Assembly: GCA_022836615.1 (NCBI GenBank)
Contig: MU405370.1
Span: forward strand, 1 to 64,000
Length of the DNA: 64,000 nucleotides
Source: Annulohypoxylon bovei var. microspora
Taxonomy: Eukaryota; Ascomycota; Sordariomycetes; Xylariales; Hypoxylaceae
Direction: 5' to 3'
Part shown: piece by piece, positions 55,101-64,000 of the stretch
Layout of the letters: every line of letters starts with the position of its first letter
Numbering within the stretch: position 1 is the first letter of the stretch
Notes under the pieces: generated by a model
Told to the model about the DNA's origin: nothing
Seen by the model: the letters and a program-made list of their open reading frames with translations, nothing else
Database searches by the model: none
Position numbers and translations under genes: made by a program

Positions 55101-58100
55101 GGACACGACGCAGCATTGCGTTCACCGTACTCGTTGGTATGTAGGTATGTATGTGTATGAGGTACCTAGGCATGTAGAACAGACAGTTCGCTGACATACT
55201 ATACGCATATCCGTCTCGCAGAAGCGAACCCTCTTGCATTGATATGCCACGACGCTTCGAAGAGAATGAACCTCAGACCGAACAAAGCGGAAAAAAGGCC
55301 TCTTCCTTCACCGTCCTCGTCAAGTGGATACGAGACGTATTATGGGTGATTTAATAGCGTATGTGAAGTCGAGGCATTGGTGGCAGCAGGACTTCTTTCC
55401 GCCAATGAGAAGCTAGCCAAGTAGTCCCTTAACTCTATCTGGTCTGGTCGATAGGGTATTTCTTTACAACAAGATCCGAGCGTTTCACGCCGGCAGGCTT
55501 CGAACACTTCTCTAAGTGGAGACGACCGGGCGTTGAAAAATGCTGGTCTGTCAGGCTGTCGACGCCGGGCTGTCAAAATGGATAAATGTTTGAATTGAAG
55601 ATCCTAGTTTACTTGGCGACACTCAACGCGTGACTGTAAGGGTCTGAGGCTTCTTGGTACCCGGATAAGTTTAGTGCCTTCTCAGGGGATTTCTTGACGA
55701 ACTTCGTATTTGGATCGGGTAGACTGGATCGGCTCTGCTATTCGTTGCTACATTGACATTAATGTACTGGACGGCTCGAGCCGGCAATCTGTGGTTCAAG
55801 GATTTACGCATACTCCAAAATATCTATTAAAATAAATTGAAAGAAACGGTCGCATGTGGTAATGTACCTACCTACCGACTTGAAGGATTGAATTGACAAT
55901 GGTATCGAGTTTTTTATTTTTAGGTATTTTTCGTTTTGTTTTTTAGAGACGGCAATACAACCGAGCTCATGTACGTGCTTAGAATACAAGAGGGTTGTTC
56001 CTTGTTGCTGGTCACAAATCGCAACCTGGTCTCGATTCATCGATCTAAAATCTTGAACTGCTTTTGCTTTTTTTGAGATTCCCGAGAGATAAGCCTAGAT
56101 CGCGCCCACAAGTTAGGACGATAGGTAGTACTCGTTATGTACATTGACACCGTTAGAGGTTCGACTTACGCGTTACACGAAGCTATAAATTAATACCCTT
56201 TATGGAATAAGAAATAAAACGTTGTTTTAGCCCGTCCCACTATTTGGTTCCTGTGATGGGACTACGTGTAAACCTCGTGTTGATAAGTCAAATGCCACGA
56301 GCGCTAACAAAACGAGATGGTAAAACGAGCTTTCGGAAGTGCTATGACGTATTTATATATATCGGATTGTCGATAAGTCTTTTTATAAAACAATTGAGTC
56401 GAATAGATTCTATAACCATTTAATAGTACCTTGAGTATGCTCGGGGTTAGAAGATTCAGTAATAAAAATAATAATAATAAAAATAAATACCATCTAAGTT
56501 AGCTGTGCATAGCATCTCGGAACATCGACAGCAAAGGCGCATTTCGATATAAGCCTCATACCTACCCTTGTACCTAGTTAGTGAAGGAGTTTGCGTATGT
56601 AGCCTATGCAAACTTCCTCAGGGGAACTTATCCGGAATGCAAAAACATGGGAGCCAAAGCGCAGCTCAACCCTCAACCCTAGCATAGTGCGATACGATCA
56701 TTTCGATGCTTCTAGTTGTGCCTCGTAGCGTTAGGAGAATTGTTTGGATATTTTGCAAACGGCTAAGAAGGACAAGAATCAACGCCGTTGAGGCTAGATC
56801 GAAGAAGCAGACTTACGAGTGATTACCTAGTTGTTACCCTACGTGGTTCGGCAGTTTAGCTTGCAAGATCAATTGATGCAGCTAGCCGTTATCTGATCCA
56901 ACCTTGCTAGAGCCTAGAAGAGACATACTTGTACACGTGGTCCTTATACGCGGAAAGGAGTGAGGTCTATTGGGAAGTACAGCAATGGCAAATTACGCGC
57001 TGTGATATGATATAGAAAATTGATACTGACAGTTGTTATACCTGCCTACTTTGACATATTCTTGCGGCCAAACCGAGGGAGTTGTCAACCCGTGTATGAT
57101 GTTCTACTTTAAAGTCCCGGATCGTAGGGACAGTCGTTATGCTCTCTGTGTAAATCTTTTACGGGTGATGAAAATTGATATTAGATGCAGAGAAATGCTC
57201 CCTTCTCCCAAATTCGCGCAGTCGCTCGAGGTTTGCGGCTTTCGCGGTAATGGGCCTAAAACCAGCCCAACTAAGGGATCCGTGATAGAGGTACATAGGT
57301 AGGTTACTGTATATACCCAAATGCCAATGCAAGCCACGATATGACGACGACATGAGATACGTTAGGAAACATACCTAGCAGTTAACGGCCTTAGAAAGCT
57401 CGGTGTTCAAGACACGCTTTTCCAATTTTTGCTTCGGTAACCGTCAGGATTTCCAACTGAACGGCTCAAGTTGCTGTTGACGTATCGGTCGCTAATCTGT
57501 CGAAACAAGCCAATCTGGATGCAAGATCTCCGAAAATTACTTAGTAGCATGGGGGCGCAGGCAATCTAGCCGAGAACGAGTCCTGATCGATTAATTGCAC
57601 GCTAACCACAGTCGAACCATTTGTCCACATGGTTCTCCAAATCTGACCAAAATCCCGGGTTGGGATGGCGGGATGGAGATCTTGGATTGGCCGATGTTTA
57701 ACGGCCAACAAGAGAGGTATCTTTCTTGTCTTATATTGTAATGCGTCGGATGACGTGAGCCTTTATTAACAATTAAAGAATAATAAGAAATGAACCATAA
57801 GCTAGCAATTGGTCGGCTCGAAGAAGAATTGATGTTGGAAGATTGAGTTGAACGTGTGCCACTTTTCGGTAGTTGTATGAAGAGAAGTTAGGGATATTAT
57901 TTTTTACGTCAGAGAAACCCCGAAGTATGCATGTTAATTCCGGTCAAATTGAATTAAGCAATGCAGTTAAATACTTGTAACGAAGTAATATTAATCATGC
58001 ACTAACTACACTAAGTATATACATATATTACAATGTATTCTCCGATATGTTTAACCCTAACGGTTGCATATGCCTCTTTCAAGGTGACATAAAAGAAAGG

Positions 58101-60160
58101 CAACAGTTGGCGGGCAAGGGGGTTTATAACTCCCGCAACATTGAACTCAAGTTCATATACACCTAATCGGGAAGGAAGTAATGAAGGAAATAAGGAAAGA
58201 ATAAAACGTGTTGCGAATTTCGCTCGTTACATACGATCCGCCATCTAATCTGATCTGATCTCACTTATCTTACACGATACCTACATACCTAGGTAAGTAG
58301 GTACATAACATACCTATCATGAACCATTATCGAACACTTTATCATACTTAGAACCCCAAAACAAACACTTTGATTTCTCGGCTGATGACGTTTTCGCAGA
58401 AATTAAGATTTCACTCGAAGATTTCTAGAAGTTTAATGAACCTGCTTAAAGGGGTGTCGGATCAATAATTAGCTAATTCAATAAGCATGTAGCTCATAAG
58501 AAGCTGGGAAGTACGATAATTATTTAAACGCATAAAGAAAAGTTTGCAAGGTAATGAATCGCTGGGTTGTTAAGATTGTTCTTATATTTTTGGTGGGCTA
58601 TAAATCCTTAATTGATACGGAGTTTTATAACTATTGCAATTTTGCAACATGAATATTGTCATGAAGATGATATGAGTCTTGATTATTAATACCCACAAAA
58701 GAAATGAATGTCCACAACAATTATCCTCCACCTTGGAATACTTACATTTATGTCAATGGTCATATGAAAATCTCCTTCATTAAAGCTTCTAGAAGCCTAT
58801 CGGAGCTGAGTCAAAATTAGCAACATATTTTTACGAAGCGTCATATCCACATCCCTTACCCAGATCTAGTTTTTTGTCGGTCACAAGGTCGCGACAATTG
58901 ACAGCGGCAATAGACTGGATATAACCCGAATAACTTACATATAAGTGCCTATTAAGCGTTGAACAACTGCAAATGTGATAGGTCAAGGTAGATGGACATG
59001 AAAACGTCAATGAACCTTGGTGTGTCCAGGTCATAAAGTATTGGAAGTTAAGGTGTAGGAAAGTTCCTAAGGATTGAACAGCAAAGCAATTCCTACATAA
59101 TAGTACATGTAGCTGTAGAATATGCAGCATGCAGCATGCAGTAAAATAGCTTTCGGCAACATGCAGCCTCTCAACCTGGTCCTTGTCAACCCTTTCCCCA
59201 CCCGACTTAAAGTAGAGGTAAAAGGGTATTAAGTAGATTTCGACGGCATGCAGTGGACTGCTAAGGCGTGCGAAGGAGCGGCCCCAAGGACCCACAATCT
59301 CTTTCAATGAGATCCATCTAGGTACTTATCGAACCCTGCTACGCAAGCCAAGGTACAGGTACCGTATACATCAGACGCTAAACGAGTACGTATCTACATT
59401 TATACACATGGATATGTACGTATTAAGTATTATACCTATTATGTGCTGGTTAGTGCTGGTAGTGTGGTAATAATAATACCTATTTTTCTTTCCCAGCCTG
59501 TCCAGCACATGCTTGCCATGTTCCTTCGTAACCCCATCCCCGTCCTCATCCATGCTCACACCCCTTGTCTCCGAAATCTGCTCCATTCGAGAGACCGTGT
59601 ATCTCTTCTGCCTCTCTGCTGGGTTAATAGGCATAGGGTACCCGCAGCAAGTCTTGTCGTCGTCCAAGAAACAAAGTTGCTAGACTTTGCTCAGCTATAC
59701 TCATGACACTCATGATGTAGCCCAAGTCGGTCGATATGGAATCTCATTAGCCTACCAACCTACCTACCTGCCTACCTACATACCTACCTACACAAGTAGG
59801 TAGGTAATTTATAGGTAGCGCCGGCATCTGCATCTCTCGCTGTGTAGGCATCCTTCTTCGATTATGGATTGACACCGAGAGATCGTCATGAAAGGTCGGG
59901 TTCTTAGGCGTACCGAATCATACCCTTCCTCCCCAATCAGGAACACTCCTTTGCGGAACATCCCTGCCTACCGCCCATCTCATCTTCGATCTGAGCTGCC
60001 AAAGGGTTGGCAGAGATGCTAGTCGATGGGACCTATCGCCACCAAGGGGCCCTGTAATCCTCACCGTCTAACAGCCTTGGATTGCTAAAAAGTGGTGCCA
60101 CCTTATTTCGCTGTGAGGATAATGGCGTGACCTGACAGGTTTCGGGACTCGTCATTCCTA
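52134..60160. other. Gene-poor region of about 8 kb
   Basis: I find no supportable gene on either strand. Frames at 52234-52695, 53393-53686, 53509-53895, 58831-59307 and 59371-59706 are short, lack motifs and mostly overlap each other. The TAGGTAGG/CCTACCTA motif is frequent: 53990-54050, 54390-54510, 55140-55170, 58285-58315 and 59755-59810. In the last, a run of direct CCTACCTA copies is followed by an inverted GTAGGTAGG. Confidence 0.5.
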
Positions 60161-62150
60161 TACAAACCAGGTGCTATACCTGTGCTATACCTATACTGTA
60201 CAAGTACCCAAGTTTTGGACTGTCGGGAGCGATCCGTTCGCGTTCAGATTCGCCCACAAGTCCCATGCAACTGGGGCTACCGTACGTTTGAGAAACAAGA
60301 GATCGTCATCTCACTATTCCCAGGCGATCATAGCCGACCGTGTCATTGCAGTTGCGAACCTTGCTCGCATCGAGCCAAGGTCGTTTTGTCGCCTTTTATT
60401 GCAGAGAAACGAATGTATCTTATTATTCCTATTACGATTGTTATTTTATTTTATTTATTATTATTATTATTATTTTTTATCTCATGGGGCTGTCCCGAGA
60501 ACTGCCAGATTGCAGCCACGTTTATTCTGCGGGCACGACAGCTTCGCAGCCACTATCTCCTACCCGCTAGGTTTGCTCTACGATACGATACCAAAGATCC
60601 CAAGTCTCAGGGCAGGCATCGTGTTCCCTTCCAAGGGTGTGGGGAGGGCGATGGTGCCCAGAATCGCGAGCAATCTTTCTTCCTCTTCAGACCCCCCGGG
60701 ATTGTGACAGAACCCAAGTCGCCGTACCAACTGACTGGCTACAAGCCCTGACTTGTGAGATTCTTACCCTTGCCATGACTATTTCGTGCCCCGTTTCCCC
60801 CACTTCAAGCGACCCAGGTCAAAGTCTCCGTACTGTGGTTGCTGCACATATAATAGTAAATTGGTAGACAGGGGTGCCCTACGTTGTGTATGTATGTACA
60901 CCACAGGTTGGTGTTCCTTATTACGCATATTTTGCCCATCTACGTATGGTACATCATACATTGGTAGCATACATCTCGCTCCAATCTGCTGTGCTTATTT
61001 CTCTGAACTCTCTTAATACCTACAACACATCGCCCGAGTTTTCGTCATTTACTTTCGAACCTTTCTCTTCCTTTTCCCTCTTCCCATTCGACCGTTACGA
61101 GGCCAAAGTGACCTTGACGGTGTAAACGATTAGAAATCTTGGTTCATCTATCGTACCTATCCCATTAGACGTCATCAGCATCTCGCTCTACTTGACCCGT
61201 CTATTACTCTTAGATATATCTAGCACTTCGAGCTTGTCGTTATAATACCTCGTATCTATTTACACGTCCCGACTGCCTGGCAAGAGACTACAGCCTCTTC
61301 AACCTTTGTCGACACTTGAGCAACTTGAGAAGGACTATATTAGCAAGAAGTCCCTAGCGACTCATATACCCGGAAGCTGAGAGCAAAATCCCATAGAATC
61401 TTTGGGTCATATCTAGACCCACTTGGTGGCTACATAAAAAGGTAAGAGTTCAGGAAATGTCTTAAGGGGGAAAAGCCGTACCGCCACCACTCGTGGTAAT
61501 TCGATTGTCTTGTATACGAGCCGTCTCTGTCCTCCACATGGTCTAGGAGGAAAAACATACGTACCGTTGCTCTAACCACACCCTTTCCGTCTCGCTACGC
61601 GTGTACTTGATCTAAAGCGTTCTAACCAAACCGGGTTCGAAGATACAGTTTCGCCATCCTGACGCCACTTCTGCGTACGCTACAACCGATTTATAGAGTG
61701 CTTCTTTGGAATACCCGTCGCCTTAGGTTGGATAGCTCGCGTGACGAAAATTATCTCGACTCAAATTCGCTTGGTCTTCGAATCCTTTTATCCGTACATC
61801 AGCGCGCGAGACCTTGGTTTAACACTCAGCTTGTCTCATCGGCGACGATATAACCTCTCAGCCACGAGCACATTGAAATAAACCAGATGCATGAGTTGTC
61901 CTAGGTGATCGGCTGGAGATTTTGGTATCGTCGTTGGTAGTAGTCCCGCTATGGAAGCGGGTGAATCTGGCACTAGGTCAAGGTCCGTTCTTATTAGGAG
62001 CTATCCGCTCTAGTGCGCTCGGCGCCATCTCATCGAACTCAAGTTGATCAGTATCTTTCTCTTAGTGGTTTTGTCTCCGCTAGCAGACTTGATACGTACA
62101 GCCAGCGTCTTCCAGAACTTCAAGAGCGGCATAATCGCGACACGCCTACG
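60161..62150 (+). promoter_or_regulatory. Long upstream/leader region of nsdD
   Basis: About 2 kb lie upstream of the nsdD start without a supportable gene; overlapping frames at 60171-60751 look accidental around an ATT-repeat tract (60430-60480). Short uORFs close to the start are ATG at 61887 (5 codons, TAG) and ATG at 61951 (20 codons, TAG at 62011-62013). A long uORF-bearing 5' leader would fit a tightly regulated developmental factor, but the transcription start is not visible. Confidence 0.35.
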
Positions 62151-63430
62151 ATGGCAGCTACGGCCTTGATGAACCCGGCTCCGGCATATCACCCTCATAA
62201 ACCGCCATACCCAACCGCTTATCACCACCCACCTCCGCCATCGATGCCTGGTATGATTTCACCCGGGGAGAGTAGGAGGTCGCCTAATGAAGTAGAGCCT
62301 GCCCAACGGCAGTCCCTTCCTTCTATATCAGAAGTCTTTTCAGGGGCCAAACCAAGTCATTATTCGCCGACTACTCCTACGACGTTAGGCGGTTCTCATA
62401 GCTTACCTCCCCCGTTAAGATCCGAGCCGCCGCCCGAGTCACGACCGCCGCCACCTTCACACGATGATAAATTCTATCGCTATCCTCCGCGGTCAGAGGT
62501 TGGGCCACCGCCTGGCCCTCCTCTTCCCGACTCGGCATATGCTTACCCAAATCAGCGAGATCCCATCAAACCTCCAGAACCGGTCTCTAACTCTGGGCAC
62601 CAAAATCCGCCTCCGCCCCCGCCGCCGCAAATACCATACCCAGCGGGCCAGTACCCATTACCTCCAGCGCCTATCTCGCCACATCATCTAGGTCCATCAC
62701 TTCCACCCTACGAGCAACCGCGACCGCCGCTCCATGCCGATGAGGAATACGGTATCCAACGAAATCGATACGACTCTACCACATTAAATCGGCATTTCGA
62801 GTCTTGGGGCTACCAGGATTGCTTAAACAAGGTCTGTTTCTCTCAAAATCGATATTAGTACTATAGCTAACGGATACAGCAGTTGGTGTGGACATCAAGG
62901 ACTGTCTGCAATTTCGCTGAGGCCTACAGCAAAATTGCTTCAGAACAGCACGGCGGGCAACCTATTCCAGAGCGGTTGCCCAGCGACCAAGAAGTGTCGA
63001 GTATGCTCGGAAATGTGGAGTTTATGAAGCGTTCTCTCGAAAATCTCCGGGAATTAGTACAACACAGCTTAGCAACTGAAAAGGCACGAGAAGGTCGGGG
63101 GAAAGGGCCATACGAAGGAGATGATGATATAAGCATGTATGGTGATGGCATGAAACAACCATACGGGCTTAGCGAGGTGAAGAAGCGACGAGGCGTAAGT
63201 CATCCTATTTTACACGGCCATCATTCTAGACTAACAACTATGTATAGCGCGCAGCACCTCCCGGCCGATGTCATAGCTGCAACAGGATCGATACCCCCGA
63301 GTGGCGGCGAGGACCCGATGGCGCGAGAACATTGTGCAATGCGTGTGGGCTTCATTATGCCAAACTCGAAAGGAAACGTCAAATGGAGCAGCGGTCGATT
63401 CGACCGAAGACGGTAGAGGAAAGAGTATGA
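62151..63430 (+). CDS. nsdD: GATA-type zinc-finger regulator of sexual development (NsdD/SUB-1)
   Basis: Three exons, 62151-62831, 62880-63194 and 63248-63430, give 392 aa. The first intron (48 nt) has an unusual GTCTGT donor but a good CTAAC and CAG; the second (53 nt) uses GTAAGT and ATAG. The N-terminal 220 residues are Pro-rich and contain SLPSISEVFSGAKPSHYSPT, the conserved start of NsdD proteins. A helical middle (NFAEAYSKIASEQHGGQPIP, YGDGMKQPYGLSEVKKRRG) leads to one GATA finger, C340-X2-C343-X18-C362-X2-C365, with WRRGPDGARTLCNACGLHYA. The 18-residue loop is the NsdD/WC-type form. The protein ends only 27 residues after the last zinc ligand (RSIRPKTVEERV), shorter than NsdD as I recall it. 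In Aspergillus and Neurospora the family is required for fruiting-body formation and represses asexual sporulation. Confidence 0.93.
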
Positions 63431-64000
63431 GCCCGGTTATGGGAGAAATTCAATGCCAGTCACAGGATACCACACGATCACCGAACTTTTAGAAAGGAAG
63501 CCGAAAGCGGCATACGACCCTCATTCTCGAATATTATTCAATCACTCAAGATTCCCTAAATAACTCACCTTCTCGATCACTCGACATTCACCATATTAAA
63601 GCCAGCGAATCACATCCTGTATCATTCCGGAATATATAACTTGTGTTAATTATTATACCCGATTCGGAACTTGTGGTCTTTGTTTTTCCCACCAACTTTT
63701 GTTCTTGACATACGGTCAGCTTTCGTTGTATATACCCTCATCTGGGCGAAAGGACTCGGGAGGTTACGTCAGGGCATCATTCGGCGTCTGGCTGTTTCTC
63801 AAATTTGATTTCATGTGTGTGCCATTTGACGTTCTGGGTCGGTTCATGAAATCTAGGCGAAGGGGACTAGCTTAGTGGGGTTTTTACATATGGGAGTTAC
63901 AATTTTTCTTTTACTTTGGCATCTATATAGCGGAAGAAGCACGAAGAGCCGAGGGACGCATGGGTCAAGCCAAAAAAAGAGAACAAAATTCAAACGCATT
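63431..64000. other. 3' flank of nsdD to window end
   Basis: No gene seen. It probably holds the nsdD 3' UTR. Confidence 0.5.

Noticed and set aside
58831..59307. 158-codon minus-strand frame
   Set aside because: Cys/His/Leu-rich without any metal-binding spacing; lies in a gene-poor region with no supporting context.
1..64000. CRISPR arrays, prophage, operon-type organisation
   Set aside because: The window is eukaryotic; no regularly spaced repeat array was seen, and all genes are monocistronic with introns or long flanks.

Overview
This window is nuclear DNA of a filamentous ascomycete (Pezizomycotina), most probably a Sordariomycete. The evidence is short GT-AG introns of about 48-189 nt with CTAAC/CTGAC-type branch points, fungus-specific families (DUF3824 protein, paxillin-like LIM protein, NsdD GATA factor, pisatin-demethylase-like P450), an extremely AT-rich RIP-like block at the left edge, and intergenic DNA full of the short motif TAGGTAGG/ACCTACCT. 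Ten protein-coding genes and one tRNA gene can be supported. All intron-exon structures were worked out by hand from splice signals, reading phase and family similarity recalled from memory; no search or RNA data were available.

Layout, left to right: AT-rich block (1-1045); LIM-domain protein (4893-2673, minus); INO1 myo-inositol-1-phosphate synthase (9751-11434, plus), convergent with a four-exon orphan membrane protein (14944-11849, minus); a small hAT-type element with an 8-bp target duplication (15701-16252); an MFS sugar transporter with nine exons, one of them 9 nt (18547-20577, plus); a frameshifted relic of an aminoglycoside-phosphotransferase-like gene (about 21049-21230); a bZIP factor (22932-22204, minus); a cytochrome P450 with six exons (28399-26403, minus); a 276-bp MITE (29864-30139); a DUF3824 protein with six exons (34118-30736, minus); a small secreted GLPS-repeat protein (37736-38383, plus); a giant MFS-type transporter interrupted by two in-frame UAG codons (39529-44736, plus); an intronless GC-rich metallophosphoesterase of actinobacterial type (45304-46182, plus); a tRNA-Asn(GUU) gene carrying a spliceosomal-looking intron at a non-canonical place (47022-47170, plus); a 212-bp MITE with 47-bp inverted repeats (51920-52131); about 10 kb with no supportable gene; and nsdD, a GATA-type regulator of sexual development (62151-63430, plus).

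The genes do not form an obvious cluster or pathway. The two strongest leads concern RNA processing. First, the tRNA-Asn gene is interrupted after nucleotide 29, inside the anticodon stem, by 75 nt that begin GTGAGT, contain TACTAAC and end CAG; removing them gives a complete cloverleaf. Second, the transporter has two in-frame TAG codons in one otherwise open frame of 1718 codons, and each lies in the loop of a small predicted hairpin. That is the setting in which Sordariomycetes are known to edit UAG to UGG by A-to-I editing in sexual tissue. Pseudogenisation or sequence error remain alternatives for the second.
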